A stretch of DNA of 56,879 nucleotides from Bifidobacterium platyrrhinorum (GCF_010667645.1 NZ_WHZV01000013.1:1-56879), one strand, 5' to 3'. Counted from the first letter of the stretch, positions 17,533-30,621 are shown. Notes: generated by a model not told the origin, from the letters alone. Numbers and translations: made by a program.

Positions 17533-17560
17533 ATTATACATGCGGAGGTCTTTTCCGCCA
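17533..17560 (-). promoter_or_regulatory. Promoter of the galactoside-binding protein gene
   Basis: On the minus strand, TGGCGG and an extended -10 TGTATAAT are separated by a 16-base spacer. The -10 box is at 17533-17538. Operator-like sites lie on both sides, suggesting repression by the locus LacI protein. The leader is about 140 bases. Confidence 0.65.
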
Positions 17561-17572
17561 CCGCCTTCGGCG

Positions 17573-17586
17573 TGTTATCGCAAACA
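17573..17586. promoter_or_regulatory. LacI-type operator O1
   Basis: TGTTATCGCAAACA, upstream of the promoter at 17533-17560 and 57 bases from O2 in the opposite orientation. The paired sites could allow looping. Confidence 0.6.
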
Positions 17587-17692
17587 CGCTGAAGTCGGAA
17601 AATCCGTGTGGGGCGCACGCCCCGCCCGCCATGCGCCGGATGCCCGGGACACGGCACGGCGGGGCCGCGTCACCGCGGGACGAGAGACCGCG

Positions 17693-20785
<3,093 letters not shown>

Positions 20786-21718
20786 TTACTTCATCTGCTC
20801 CTTCATGCTCCTGAGCTGCACCGCGTACGCGATGGCCATGGTGATGATCGCCATGACGATGGCGAGGGCGGCCGCGTAGTTCGCCTGGTTGCCGGAGAAC
20901 GACAGGTTGTAGGCGTACATGTTCGGCGTGTAGTACGTGGTGATCGCGTTGCCCGGCACCATCGACTGCAGGATGGACGGCTCGTTGAACAGCTGGAACG
21001 AGCCGATGATCGAGAAGATCACGGTGATCGCGAGCGATCCGCGCAGTTCGGGCAGCTTGATGGACTTGACGATCTGCCACTCGGAGGCGCCGTCGATGGA
21101 CGCGGCCTCGTAGAGCGAATGCGGGATGGTGGACAGCGACGAGTAGAAGATCAGCATGTTGTAGCCGGTGAACTCCCACGTGTTGATGTTGCCGATCGAG
21201 GCGAGCAGCACGTTCGGGTCGAACATGTCGATGTTCGTGCCGAGCAGGTCGTTGAGGGAGCCGACCAGGCCGTACTTCGCGCCGTATACGAAGCCCCAGA
21301 TCAGGGTCGAGACCACGGCCGGCACCGCGTAGGGCAGGAACGTGGCGATGCGGAAGAACTTGGTGCCGTGCAGCTTCATCGAGTCGATGGCGAGCGCCAT
21401 CGCCGCCGCGAGGAACAGCATGATCGGCACCTGCACCACCGTGAACAGGGCCACGCGGCCGACCGACGACCAGAACTGCTGGTCGTGCATCAGCGCCGCG
21501 TAGTTGCCCAGCCCGACGAATCTGGTGCCGCCGATCATCTGCTTCTTGAAGAACGAAATGTAGATGGCGTACACGATCGGAATGATGAACACGAACACGA
21601 ACACCACCGCGAACGGCCACATGAACTTCCAGCCGCGCCAGTCCGCCTTGTGCCTGTTCACACGGGCCACGGAGGAATGGCGCGAGACCGCCGCCGCGGT
21701 CACATCATTTGAGGCCAT
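20786..21718 (-). CDS. Sugar ABC transporter permease, MalF type
   Basis: A 310-residue inner membrane permease and first gene of the galactoside operon. It has six predicted helices and the conserved EAA loop (EAASIDGASEWQIVKSIKLP). The start has GAAGGAGA eight bases upstream. It is transcribed divergently from the LacI regulator gene across a 189-base gap holding promoters and operator-like sites. It pairs with the MalG-type permease immediately downstream. Confidence 0.93.
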   Translation of the reverse strand: MASNDVTAAAVSRHSSVARVNRHKADWRGWKFMWPFAVVFVFVFIIPIVYAIYISFFKKQMIGGTRFVGLGNYAALMHDQQFWSSVGRVALFTVVQVPIMLFLAAAMALAIDSMKLHGTKFFRIATFLPYAVPAVVSTLIWGFVYGAKYGLVGSLNDLLGTNIDMFDPNVLLASIGNINTWEFTGYNMLIFYSSLSTIPHSLYEAASIDGASEWQIVKSIKLPELRGSLAITVIFSIIGSFQLFNEPSILQSMVPGNAITTYYTPNMYAYNLSFSGNQANYAAALAIVMAIITMAIAYAVQLRSMKEQMK

Positions 21719-21784
21719 ACCAACCCTCTCCTTCGAAGGATCGTCATGGGCGGGAATCCCGCTTTGATTCCGCGACCCATAAAA

Positions 21785-21798
21785 TGTTTACGCAACCA
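21785..21798. promoter_or_regulatory. LacI-type operator O3
   Basis: TGTTTACGCAACCA, directly downstream of the -10 box of the permease operon. Its minus-strand core GTTGCGTAAACATTT matches O2 at 13 of 15 bases. Confidence 0.65.
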
Positions 21799-21825
21799 TA
21801 ATATCACCATCCAACATTTCCGCCA
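21798..21825 (-). promoter_or_regulatory. Promoter of the galactoside permease operon
   Basis: On the minus strand, TGGCGG and TATTAT (21798-21803) are separated by 16 bases. The arrangement is the same as at the binding-protein promoter. Operator O3 overlaps the start-site region. Confidence 0.6.
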
Positions 21826-21858
21826 TTTTCGGCGTGGCTATGATCACATGGCGGGTGT

Positions 21859-21879
21859 TACAATTTGATAACGAAAACA
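21859..21879 (+). promoter_or_regulatory. Regulator gene -10 box and operator O4
   Basis: A -10-like TACAAT (21859-21864) is followed immediately by TGATAACGAAAACA (21866-21879). This fits the operator pattern on the other strand (TGTTTTCGTTATCA). The arrangement suggests that the LacI protein represses its own gene. Confidence 0.5.
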
Positions 21880-21907
21880 CAAGACCCCTTTGATGGAGAA
21901 GGCAGTT

Positions 21908-22921
21908 ATGGAACGCACATCAACGGTGTCCATGCAGGATGTCGCCAAGGAGGCCGGCGTCTCGCCCCAGACCGTATCCCGCGTGGCGAACGGCAGCGAC
22001 GCCGTGAAGCCGGAGACCCGCCGCCGCGTCGAGGCCGCGATGGACAAGCTGGGCTACCGTCCGAACTACGCGGCCCGCGCCCTCAAGCACGGCCGGTTCA
22101 AGGACATCGGCGTGGTCATGTTCAACATCGCCAGCTTCGGCAACTCGCGCATACTCAAGGGCATCGCGATGGCCGCGAACGCCAGCGGCTACGCGATCAC
22201 CATCCACATGATGGGCAAGGACCGCGACCGCAGCCTCGCCGCCGCGGTCGAACGCATGAAGCAGCTGCCGGTCGACGGCGTGATCATCGTCATGGAGGAG
22301 AACCTGCCCGACTTCAACACGTTCACGCCCCCGCGCGAACTGCCCGTGGTACTCATCTCCGAGGACCCGTCGGACACCTGCGCCACCGTCGACGCCGACC
22401 AGCACGGCTGCTCGACCGCCATCGTCGACTATCTGCTGAGCAAGGGGCACAAGACCGTCTACCACATCGCGGGCCCCTCCACCTCGCGTGCGGCGCAGAG
22501 CCGTGCGCAGGGCTGGCGCGACGCGCTCGAACAGCTCGGCCTGCGCATCCCGCCCACCTATGTGGGCGACTGGGACGCGGACAGCGGCTATCAGGCCGGC
22601 CTCGCCCTCGCTCACGATCCGGATTGCACGGCCATCTACGCGGCGAACGACCAGATGGCGTACGGCGCGATCCTCGGCCTTCGCGCGGGAGGCCGCCGCG
22701 TGCCGGAGGACGTGAGCGTCGTCGGCGTGGATGATTCGCTCGTCGGCATGGTGCCGCGCCTGAGTCTGACCACGATGCGCATGAAGTTCGACGAGATCGG
22801 CCTGGAGGCGTTCTCCATGCTCGAACGGCAGTGCGAGGGCGGCCATGTGCCGGTCGGCGTGAAGACCGTCATCCCCACCGAACTGGTGGAACGCGGCTCG
22901 GTGCGCGACATCGGCGCCTAA
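21908..22921 (+). CDS. LacI-family transcriptional regulator of the galactoside locus
   Basis: A 337-residue repressor. The N-terminal helix-turn-helix covers about residues 5-28 (MQDVAKEAGVSPQTVSRVAN), with the hinge helix YRPNYAARALK near residue 52. The rest is a periplasmic-binding-protein-like sugar-sensing domain. The ATG at 21908 is chosen because GGAGAAGG lies five bases upstream; start codons up to six codons earlier are possible. Divergent from the permease operon and convergent with the pseudouridine synthase gene. Likely controls the galactoside genes through O1-O4; the equivalent in the gos locus would be gosR. Confidence 0.93.
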   Translation: MERTSTVSMQDVAKEAGVSPQTVSRVANGSDAVKPETRRRVEAAMDKLGYRPNYAARALKHGRFKDIGVVMFNIASFGNSRILKGIAMAANASGYAITIHMMGKDRDRSLAAAVERMKQLPVDGVIIVMEENLPDFNTFTPPRELPVVLISEDPSDTCATVDADQHGCSTAIVDYLLSKGHKTVYHIAGPSTSRAAQSRAQGWRDALEQLGLRIPPTYVGDWDADSGYQAGLALAHDPDCTAIYAANDQMAYGAILGLRAGGRRVPEDVSVVGVDDSLVGMVPRLSLTTMRMKFDEIGLEAFSMLERQCEGGHVPVGVKTVIPTELVERGSVRDIGA

Positions 22922-22950
22922 GCGCCGGCGACGACCGGTTTCACTACGCC

Positions 22951-23008
22951 GTGACCGCCGTCGTGACATCTCGCGCATGGCCGCCACGACCGTCACGACG
23001 GCGGTCAC
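22951..23008. terminator. 17-bp inverted repeat between convergent genes
   Basis: GTGACCGCCGTCGTGAC (22951-22967) and its exact complement (22992-23008), with a 24-base loop. The right arm covers the stop codon of the pseudouridine synthase gene. A bidirectional terminator is likely from position, though there is no T-run. Confidence 0.6.
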
Positions 23009-23778
23009 AGCGGCATGCGCGAGACGAATTCCCTACGCTCCCCCGTCACCGGATCCGCGAACGCGAGCCGCCGCGCCACCAGCGCGAGCGGTTCGGAGAA
23101 GTCATCGTAGGCGCGTTGCCGCACACGCGGGTAGAAGTCGTCGCCGGCGATCGGCAATCCCAGCGAGTTCATGTGCACGCGCAGCTGATGAGTCTTGCCG
23201 GTGCGCGGGTGGAGCGTGTACGCGCGCATCCCCGGCCTCGCCGGCGAACCGTGCGCGAGGAGGTCCCCCGACGGGCATGGCGGGGTCATCGTGCCCGACG
23301 TCCCCAGTTCGATGACCGTCTCCGCGTTCACCTCGCCGCGCGTCTCGTACGCCTGCAGCACCCCGCGCTCCTTGACGATGCGCGATCGGCGGCGCAGCGG
23401 GAACGCACGCGGCGGTTCCAGGCGTTCCACGGTGCCGGTGCGCGGCCGCGCGACCGGCCGGGCCGGTGCCAGGCACTCGTAGGTCTTCTCCGCGCGCCGC
23501 TCCTGGAACAGCATCTGGTACGCCCCGCGCAGCGCGGGGTCCCTTACGAACACGACGATGCCGGCGGTCATCCGGTCGAGCCGGTGCGCCGGCGTGATCG
23601 CGTCGTCGCCGTACGCCTCGCGCAGGCGCATCAGCGCCGTCTCGCGGTACCACATGCCGCGCGGCGTGGTGGCGAGGAAATGCGGCTTGTCCGCCACGAT
23701 GATCCCCGCATCCTCGTACACCACGTCCAATTCGAACGGGATCCGCGGCTCATCCGTCACATAGCGGTGCGGCTTCAT
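23005..23778 (-). CDS. RluA-family 23S rRNA/tRNA pseudouridine synthase
   Basis: A 257-residue RNA-modifying enzyme that converts uridine to pseudouridine. The catalytic Asp is in HRLDRMTAG (about residue 66-74) and motif III is RTGKTHQLRVHM. It has no N-terminal S4 domain, so it is the short RluA type; which RNA it modifies is unknown. The ATG overlaps the glmS stop (TGATG), so the two genes are translationally coupled. Confidence 0.9.
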   Translation of the reverse strand: MKPHRYVTDEPRIPFELDVVYEDAGIIVADKPHFLATTPRGMWYRETALMRLREAYGDDAITPAHRLDRMTAGIVVFVRDPALRGAYQMLFQERRAEKTYECLAPARPVARPRTGTVERLEPPRAFPLRRRSRIVKERGVLQAYETRGEVNAETVIELGTSGTMTPPCPSGDLLAHGSPARPGMRAYTLHPRTGKTHQLRVHMNSLGLPIAGDDFYPRVRQRAYDDFSEPLALVARRLAFADPVTGERREFVSRMPL

Positions 23779-25670
23779 CACTCCACGGTGACGGACTTGG
23801 CAAGGTTGCGCGGCTTGTCGACGTCGTAGCCCTTGAGCTTGGCCATGTCCATGGCGAACAGCTGCAGCGGCACCACGTCGACGAGCGGGCTCATCAGCGT
23901 GGGGCACGCGGGGCGCCAGAACACGACGTCGGCGTAATGCTCGACGTCCTTGTCGCCCTCCTCGGCCACGGCGATGATGAACGCGCCGCGCGCCTTGACC
24001 TCCTCGATGCCGGAGAGCACCTTGGCGTGCAGCACGTTGCGGCCGCGTTCCGGCGGCACGATGAACACGACGGGCTCGCCTTCGTCGACGAGCGCGATCG
24101 GGCCGTGCTTGAGCTCGCCCGCGGCGAAGCCCTCGGTGAATGTGTACGCGATCTCCTTGAGCTTCAACGCGCCCTCGAGCGCCACCGGATAGCCGACGTG
24201 GCGGCCGAGGAACAGGAACGACTGCGCGTGCAGCATGCGTTCGGCGGCGTCGTGGATGGAGCCGGTCTGCGTGTCGAGCACCCACTGGATCTTGCGCGGC
24301 ATGTCCTTGAGCGAGTCGACGACCTGGCGGATCTCGTCGCGGAACATCGCGCCCTTGACCTGCGCGAGGTACAGGCCGAGCAGGTAGGCGGCGGTGATCT
24401 GCGCGACGAACGCCTTGGTGGAGGCGACGGCGACCTCCGGGCCGGCGTGCGTGTACAGCACGGCGTCGGATTCGCGCGGGATGGACGCGCCCTGCGTGTT
24501 GCAGATGGCGAGCACCTTGGAGCCCTGTTCGCGCGCGTGACGCAGCGCCATGAGCGTGTCCATCGTCTCGCCGGACTGGGAGACGGCCACGACGAGCGTG
24601 CGCGGGGTGAGGATCGGATCGCGGTAGCGGAACTCGTGGGCGAGCTCCACCTCGACGGGGATGCGCACCCAATGCTCGATGGCGTATTTGGCGACCATGC
24701 CGGCGTAGGCGGCGGTGCCGCAGGCGATGACGATGATCTTGTCGATGGCCTTGAAGTCGTGTTCGTCGATGCGCACCTCGTCGAGCGTGACGTCGCCCTT
24801 CTCGTCGAAACGGCCCAGCAGCGTGCGCTGCACGGCGGCCGGATCCTCGTGGATCTCCTTGTCCATGAACGAGTCCCAGCCGCCCTTCTCGGCGGCGGAG
24901 GCGTCCCAATCCACGGTGTAGGTCTTCGGGTGCTCGACCACGTTGCCGTCGAAGTCGGTGACGACGACCGTGTCGGCGCTCACGCACACGGCCTGGTCCT
25001 GGTCGACCTCCATGGCGCGCTTGGTGTACGCGACGAACGCGGCCACGTCGGAGCCGAGGAAGTTCTCGCCGTCGCCGAGTCCGACGACGAGCGGGGAGTC
25101 GTGGCGGGCGCCGACGACGATGTCCGGCTGGCGGCAGTCGGTGGCGAGGATGGTGAACGCGCCCTTGAGCATGCGCGCCATGCGGCGCATCGCCTTGAAC
25201 AGGTCCGGGGCGCCTTCCTCGCGGATGATGGTGTCGACGATCTTGCCGAGCAGCTTGGCGGCCACCTCGGTGTCGGTGGCGGAGGAGAAGCGGTAGCCTT
25301 CGGCCTGCAGGTCGAGGCGCAGCTGTGAGGCGTTCTCGATGATGCCGTTGTGGATGATGGCGACCTTGCCGTCCATGCTGGTGTGCGGATGCGCGTTCAC
25401 GTCGCTCGGCACGCCGTTGGTGGCCCAGCGCGTATGGCCGATGCCGACGGTCGCCAGCGGCATGGGCTTGGCCTCGATGTCCTCGACGAGGTTGGCGAGT
25501 CGGCCGGCCTTCTTGCGCACCACCACGCGGTCCATGCCCGGCGCGGACAGCGCCACGCCCGCCGAGTCGTAGCCGCGGTATTCGAGGCGCTTCAGGCCCT
25601 GGAGGCACACCTCGAGGGGCTTGCCGCACGCGGTATCAACATGTCCTGCATATCCAACGATTCCACACAT
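23778..25670 (-). CDS. glmS: Glutamine-fructose-6-phosphate aminotransferase (isomerizing)
   Basis: Makes glucosamine-6-phosphate from fructose-6-phosphate and glutamine, the first step to UDP-GlcNAc for peptidoglycan. It has 630 residues. The N-terminal glutaminase uses Cys2 (MCGIVGYAG) with LEYRGYDSAG and the glutaminase motif GHTRWATNG. Two SIS isomerase domains follow, with SQSGETMDT, and the C-terminus PRNLAKSVTVE. The start has AGAGGG just upstream. No glmS ribozyme was recognised in the leader; instead two long hairpin repeats lie upstream. Confidence 0.96.
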   Translation of the reverse strand: MCGIVGYAGHVDTACGKPLEVCLQGLKRLEYRGYDSAGVALSAPGMDRVVVRKKAGRLANLVEDIEAKPMPLATVGIGHTRWATNGVPSDVNAHPHTSMDGKVAIIHNGIIENASQLRLDLQAEGYRFSSATDTEVAAKLLGKIVDTIIREEGAPDLFKAMRRMARMLKGAFTILATDCRQPDIVVGARHDSPLVVGLGDGENFLGSDVAAFVAYTKRAMEVDQDQAVCVSADTVVVTDFDGNVVEHPKTYTVDWDASAAEKGGWDSFMDKEIHEDPAAVQRTLLGRFDEKGDVTLDEVRIDEHDFKAIDKIIVIACGTAAYAGMVAKYAIEHWVRIPVEVELAHEFRYRDPILTPRTLVVAVSQSGETMDTLMALRHAREQGSKVLAICNTQGASIPRESDAVLYTHAGPEVAVASTKAFVAQITAAYLLGLYLAQVKGAMFRDEIRQVVDSLKDMPRKIQWVLDTQTGSIHDAAERMLHAQSFLFLGRHVGYPVALEGALKLKEIAYTFTEGFAAGELKHGPIALVDEGEPVVFIVPPERGRNVLHAKVLSGIEEVKARGAFIIAVAEEGDKDVEHYADVVFWRPACPTLMSPLVDVVPLQLFAMDMAKLKGYDVDKPRNLAKSVTVE

Positions 25671-25712
25671 AGCCCTCTACCCTACCAATCTTCCGTAACG
25701 TCCGCAGGTGGG

Positions 25713-25797
25713 CGATGGGGCCGGGCGCACGCCGCTCGACACACTCCAGGCCGTTCGGCCAAGCCTACGGTCGAGCCGCGCGCGCCCGGCCCCATCG
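25713..25797. repeat. Long hairpin repeat B (variable stem, conserved insert)
   Basis: A perfect 16-bp inverted repeat (25713-25728 and 25782-25797) with an inner GCTCGA/TCGAGC pair. The insert reads GACACACTCCAGGCCGTTC then GGCCAAGCCTACGGTC, a diverged copy of the insert in A and C. It lies just upstream of glmS. Confidence 0.75.
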
Positions 25798-25825
25798 CAG
25801 GAAACGCAGGAGAACCACGATACGA

Positions 25826-25915
25826 GTGACGGGAGCCGGCATCCGATGCCAGACCGTAAAGACTCGGCCTGAGCGGCCCGGAGCGTGTCGGGCGTCGGAT
25901 GCCGGCTCCCGTCAC
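25826..25915. repeat. Long hairpin repeat C (variable stem, conserved insert)
   Basis: A 25-bp inverted repeat with one mismatch (25826-25850 and 25891-25915) encloses 40 bases. The minus strand of the insert is almost identical to the insert of repeat A over 38 bases, although the stems share no sequence. It lies between the ABC ATPase gene end and repeat B. Confidence 0.8.
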
Positions 25916-25946
25916 GGACACCGGAAACCACACGAAATGCTTACAA

Positions 25947-26765
<819 letters not shown>

Positions 26766-26784
26766 CGTGTGTCTTCCTTCCCGC

Positions 26785-27768
26785 TCACGCCGTGAGCCCG
26801 CTGAACGTGGCGTCGTTGAGCTTGTCGACATTGTCCTTCGGCTCGCCTTCGGTCTTGCCGGGCAGCGGCGGCTGCTTGCCGCGCGCGCCGGCCGGGCGGG
26901 CGTCGAAGCCCTTGCCGAAGTGCTTCTCGAGGCGGGACTGGATGACCATCAGGATGGAGGTGATGAGCAGATACCAGATGCAGGCCACGATGAGCAGCGG
27001 GATCGGCTTGTAGATGCGGTTGGCGATGGCGTTGGTGGCGAACTGGAGTTCGAGCGTGAACGGCACGGCGAGCACGAGGGACGTGGTCTTGAGCATGCCG
27101 ATGGTCTCGTTGCCGGTGGGCGGGATGATGATGCGCATGGCCTGCGGCAGGATGATGCGGCGCATGATGAGCGTGCGGCTCATGCCGAGCGCCTGCGCGG
27201 CCTCGGTCTGGCCCGGGTCGACGGCCTCGAGGCCGGCGCGCACGATCTCGGACAGGTAGGCGGCCTCGTTGAGGGCCAGGCCGATCCATGCGGCGTTGAA
27301 CGCGGTGATGACCACCGAGGAGTCGATGCTCCAGAAGGAGACGTCGGTGAACGGGATGCCGAGGCTGATCTTGGGGATGAGCACGGAGAACAGGCCCCAG
27401 AACACAAGCTGCGTGTACACAGGCGTGCCGCGGAAGAACCAGATGAAGAACCAGCTCACGCCGCGCAGCACCGGGTTGATGGACTTGCGCATGATCGCGA
27501 GGATCACGGACAGGATGATCGCGACGACCATGGAGAGCACGGTGAGGATCAGCGTGTATCCGATGCCCTCGAGCACGTTCTCGTTGAACAGGTATTTCCA
27601 GACGGTGGGCCAGTCCAGACGGGGGTTGGTGACGAGCCCCTGGATGAGCATCGCGGCGAGCAGGACCACGATGACGGCCGCGACGACCGGGCCGGGGCTC
27701 CTGACCGGCAGCGCCTTGATGCGGTTCGGGATGTTCAGTCCCTCGCCATCGACTTGTTTCTTTGCCAT
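26785..27768 (-). CDS. Polar amino-acid ABC transporter permease
   Basis: A 327-residue HisM/GlnP-type permease. A short basic N-terminus leads into helices starting near residue 28. The EAA-type loop reads [20 protein letters not shown], followed by [20 protein letters not shown] charged C-terminal tail of about 40 residues is longer than usual. The ATG has GGAACCGGAGAA directly upstream. A strong hairpin lies between this gene and the upstream binding-protein gene. Confidence 0.94.
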   Translation of the reverse strand: MAKKQVDGEGLNIPNRIKALPVRSPGPVVAAVIVVLLAAMLIQGLVTNPRLDWPTVWKYLFNENVLEGIGYTLILTVLSMVVAIILSVILAIMRKSINPVLRGVSWFFIWFFRGTPVYTQLVFWGLFSVLIPKISLGIPFTDVSFWSIDSSVVITAFNAAWIGLALNEAAYLSEIVRAGLEAVDPGQTEAAQALGMSRTLIMRRIILPQAMRIIIPPTGNETIGMLKTTSLVLAVPFTLELQFATNAIANRIYKPIPLLIVACIWYLLITSILMVIQSRLEKHFGKGFDARPAGARGKQPPLPGKTEGEPKDNVDKLNDATFSGLTA

Positions 27769-27850
27769 TTCTCCGGTTCCTTTGCGTGAAGACCACGTCC
27801 CGCGCCCGCGTCTCGCCGGGCGCGCGCGTGCGTGAACGTCGATAAGTGTA

Positions 27851-27899
27851 ACGGACGGATGGCGCGCGCGTGTTACGAACGCGTGCGCCATCCGTCCGT
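27851..27899 (-). terminator. Intercistronic hairpin after the amino-acid binding protein gene
   Basis: A 19-bp stem with one mismatch (27851-27869 and 27881-27899) and an 11-base loop lies between the binding-protein and permease genes. There is no T-run. It may terminate part of the transcript or protect the upstream mRNA from decay. Confidence 0.6.
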
Positions 27900-27966
27900 C
27901 ATGGGTGGCGCGCGGCGGACGGCCGGAGCCGCCGGTCCGCGCGGATGGAGCGTGCCGCGGAGGGGC

Positions 27967-28911
27967 TCAGCCCTCCACGTCCGGGTTGACCTCGGCGGTC
28001 TTCAGCGCGCCGGACTCGACGCCCCAGTGCTTGAGGATCTTGTCGTAGGTGCCGTCGTCCATGAGCTTCTGCATGGCCTTCTGCACGGCCTCGACGGTGC
28101 CCGTGTCGCCCTTCTTGATGGCGATGGCATTCGGCACGGAATCGAAGTCGTCGCCGAGCTGCTCGAGCTGGCCATCGGTCTGGGCGATTGCGTAGCCGAC
28201 CACCGGGGAGTCGGCGAAGAACACGTCGGCCTTACCGGTGACCACGGCGGTGGTGGCGTCGGTCTGCTGCTTGGAGGACTGGATCTCGATGTCCTTCTTG
28301 CCGTCCGCCTTGCACTTCTTGGCGGTCTCGTTGATGGCGGTCTCCTCGACGGTGCCGGTCTCGACGGCGACCTTGAGGCCGCACAGGTCGTTCTCGTTCA
28401 CCTTGTTCGGGTTGCCCTTCTTGACGGCGTAGCCCATGCCGGCGGTGAAGTAGGAGACGAAGTCGACGGACTTCATGCGGTCGGGGGTGATGGTGAACGC
28501 GGCGATGCCCAGATCGTACTTGGAGCCGATGGCCGGGATGATGGTGTCGAAGTTGGAGGAGACGATCTCGGTCTTGAGGCCGAACACATTGCCCAGGGCG
28601 CGGGCGAGGTCCATGTCGTAGCCGATCTGCGTCTTGCCGTCGGCGTCGAGGAACTCGGCCGGGGCGTACGACGGGTTGGTGCCGATGGTGAGCTTGCCGT
28701 CCTTGGTGACGGATTCGGGCAGCAGCTTGGCGATCGCGTCGTCCTTCTTGACGCCGGAGACGTCGTAGCTGGTGATGGCGGCGGCGTCGGAGCCGGAGGC
28801 GCCGTCCGAGCCCGTGGAATCGTCGGTGGTGCCGCAGGCGGCAAGCGGCAGCAGCACGGCGACGCTGAGCGCTGCGGCCGCGATGGTCTTCATCTTCATG
28901 GTGAACGACAT
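27967..28911 (-). CDS. Amino-acid ABC transporter substrate-binding lipoprotein (first copy)
   Basis: A 314-residue family 3 (SBP_bac_3) lipoprotein with a signal peptide and lipobox ending at Cys26 (LPLAACGT). It has the family features YDMDLARALG, the conserved arginine in ITPDRMKSVDFV, and two cysteines that may pair (LCGLK and KKCKADG). The start ATG has AAGGA six bases upstream. It has its own promoter-like region around 29010-29038. It serves the permease and ATPase downstream; the bound amino acid is not predictable. Confidence 0.92.
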   Translation of the reverse strand: MSFTMKMKTIAAAALSVAVLLPLAACGTTDDSTGSDGASGSDAAAITSYDVSGVKKDDAIAKLLPESVTKDGKLTIGTNPSYAPAEFLDADGKTQIGYDMDLARALGNVFGLKTEIVSSNFDTIIPAIGSKYDLGIAAFTITPDRMKSVDFVSYFTAGMGYAVKKGNPNKVNENDLCGLKVAVETGTVEETAINETAKKCKADGKKDIEIQSSKQQTDATTAVVTGKADVFFADSPVVGYAIAQTDGQLEQLGDDFDSVPNAIAIKKGDTGTVEAVQKAMQKLMDDGTYDKILKHWGVESGALKTAEVNPDVEG

Positions 28912-29006
28912 GGTGTCCTTCTTCTCTGTTCTTCCTATGGGAACGGCGGGGTGGCCGCCGCGGCGATCCCCCGTCGCGACGACCACCCCTCCGTTTCGTT
29001 ATGCAA

Positions 29007-29038
29007 GTATATATACACTATGCTGCATACATATACAA
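29007..29038 (-). promoter_or_regulatory. Promoter with embedded palindrome before a binding-protein gene
   Basis: On the minus strand, TTGTAT (29033-29038) and TATATA (29010-29015) are separated by 17 bases. The spacer holds a perfect TATGC-T-GCATA palindrome (29019-29029), and outer GTATAT/ATATAC arms extend it. A repressor site between the -35 and -10 boxes is likely; the regulator is unknown. Confidence 0.55.
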
Positions 29039-29067
29039 GATGATGTGCGCGCCGTGCGCGCGGCCGG

Positions 29068-30015
29068 TCAGCCCTCCACGTCGGTCGGGTTGATCTCGGC
29101 CTTGTCGATGGCGCCGGACTTGACGCCCCAGTGGTCGAGCAGCTTGGCGTACGTGCCGTTGTCCATGAGCTTCTGGATGGCCTTCTGCACGGCCTCGGCG
29201 GTGGCGGTGTCACCCTTCCTGACGGCGACGCCCTGCTTGGCCACACCGACGTCCTCGCCGAAGGACTCCAGCTGGTCGCCGGTCTGGCTGATCGCATAGC
29301 CGGCGACGGGCGAGTCGGCGTAGAAGGCGACGGCCTTGCCGGTGACCACGTTGGTGGTCACGTCGGTCTGCAGCTTGTTGGAGAGCACGTCGATCTTCTT
29401 GTCGGCCGGGCACTTCTTGTCGGCGGCGTTGACCTCCTCCTCCTGGGTGGTGCCGGTCTGGACGGCGATCTTGAGGCCGCACAGGTTCGCGGAGTCGAAC
29501 TTCTCGGGGTTGCCCTTCTTGACGACCCACGTGGAGCCGGCCTTGTAGTAGCTGACGAAGTCGACGGCCTCGGCGCGCTCGGGGGTGATGGTGAACGAGC
29601 TGATGCCCAGGTCGTACTTGGAGCCGACGGACGGGATGATCGAGTCGAACGTGCTGGTCACGTTCTCGGTCTTGAGGCCGAACACCTTGCCCAGGGCCTT
29701 GGTGAGGTCGACGTCGTAGCCGACCGGGGTCTTGCCGTCCTCGGCGAGGAATTCGGCCGGGGCGTAGGAGGTGTCGGTGCCGACGGTGAGCACGCCGTCC
29801 TTGGTGACGGATTCGGGCAGGAGCTTGGCGATCTCCTCGTCCTTGGCGATGCCGGAGACGTCGAAGCTCTCGATCTTGGACGACGAATCGGACGAGCCGG
29901 ACTTCGAGCCGGAGTCGTCGGACGCGTCGGAGGTGCCGCATGCCGCGGCGGCGAACAGCATTGCCGCGCTCAACGCCGCGGCCGTGACGGATCGTATTCC
30001 CTTGCTGAATGACAT
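29068..30015 (-). CDS. Amino-acid ABC transporter substrate-binding lipoprotein (second copy)
   Basis: A 315-residue paralogue of the downstream binding protein, with lipobox Cys26 (FAAAACGT), a Ser/Asp-rich linker, and the same YDVDLTKALGKVFGLKTE and ITPERAEAVDFVSYY segments. The start has AGAGGAA upstream. Ligand-pocket residues differ between the copies (for example WVVKKGNP against YAVKKGNP), so they may bind different amino acids. First gene of the transporter group, below smpB. Confidence 0.92.
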   Translation of the reverse strand: MSFSKGIRSVTAAALSAAMLFAAAACGTSDASDDSGSKSGSSDSSSKIESFDVSGIAKDEEIAKLLPESVTKDGVLTVGTDTSYAPAEFLAEDGKTPVGYDVDLTKALGKVFGLKTENVTSTFDSIIPSVGSKYDLGISSFTITPERAEAVDFVSYYKAGSTWVVKKGNPEKFDSANLCGLKIAVQTGTTQEEEVNAADKKCPADKKIDVLSNKLQTDVTTNVVTGKAVAFYADSPVAGYAISQTGDQLESFGEDVGVAKQGVAVRKGDTATAEAVQKAIQKLMDNGTYAKLLDHWGVKSGAIDKAEINPTDVEG

Positions 30016-30141
30016 TGGATTTCCTCTCTCAGAAAATGTCGGCCGGGCGGGTATGTTTCCCGACTGATTCGCGAGAGTAGGTCCCCTATGCTACGAAGCC
30101 GTAAATCTCACCATCACGTCCCACAACGTGGACATGCCGCG

Positions 30142-30621
30142 TCAGTTCGAACGCTTGTTGGCGTAGCGCATGGCGCGCAGCGCCTCGCGCTTGTCCTGCG
30201 CCTCGCGCAGCGCCTGGCGCTTGTCGAATTCGCGCTTGCCGCGGGCCAGCGCGATCTCCGCCTTGACGCGGCCGTCCTTGAAGTACAGGCTGATGGGGAT
30301 GATGGTGTACCCTTTCGCCTCGCTCTGGCGCGCGAGCTTGAGGATCTCGCGCTCGTGCAGCAGCAGCTTGCGCTTGCGCTTGGGCGCGTGGTTGTTCCAC
30401 GTGCCGTTGAGGTATTCGGGGATGTTCGCGTTCTCGAGCCAGATCTCATTGCGCCGGTCGATGCTGATGAACGCCTCGGCGAGCGAGGCGCGTCCCTCGC
30501 GCAGCGATTTCACCTCGGTGCCGGTGAGCACGAGACCCGCCTCGTACTTGTCCTCGATGGCGTAGTCGTGACGCGCCTTCTTGTTCTGGACGATGAGCTT
30601 CGTTCCCTGTTCCTTGGCCAT
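30142..30621 (-). CDS. smpB: SsrA-binding protein SmpB
   Basis: A 159-residue partner of tmRNA in trans-translation, which rescues stalled ribosomes. It shows [13 protein letters not shown], the [14 protein letters not shown] core and a basic C-terminal tail ([19 protein letters not shown]). The start ATG has AAGGAGG six bases upstream. Last gene of the prfB-ftsE-ftsX-CHAP-smpB run. No tmRNA gene was recognised in the window. Confidence 0.96.
   Translation of the reverse strand: MAKEQGTKLIVQNKKARHDYAIEDKYEAGLVLTGTEVKSLREGRASLAEAFISIDRRNEIWLENANIPEYLNGTWNNHAPKRKRKLLLHEREILKLARQSEAKGYTIIPISLYFKDGRVKAEIALARGKREFDKRQALREAQDKREALRAMRYANKRSN

Noticed and set aside
25671..25946. A glmS ribozyme or riboswitch upstream of glmS
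   Set aside because: The leader contains two long inverted repeats, and I recognise no ribozyme core; the repeats are reported as repeat elements.
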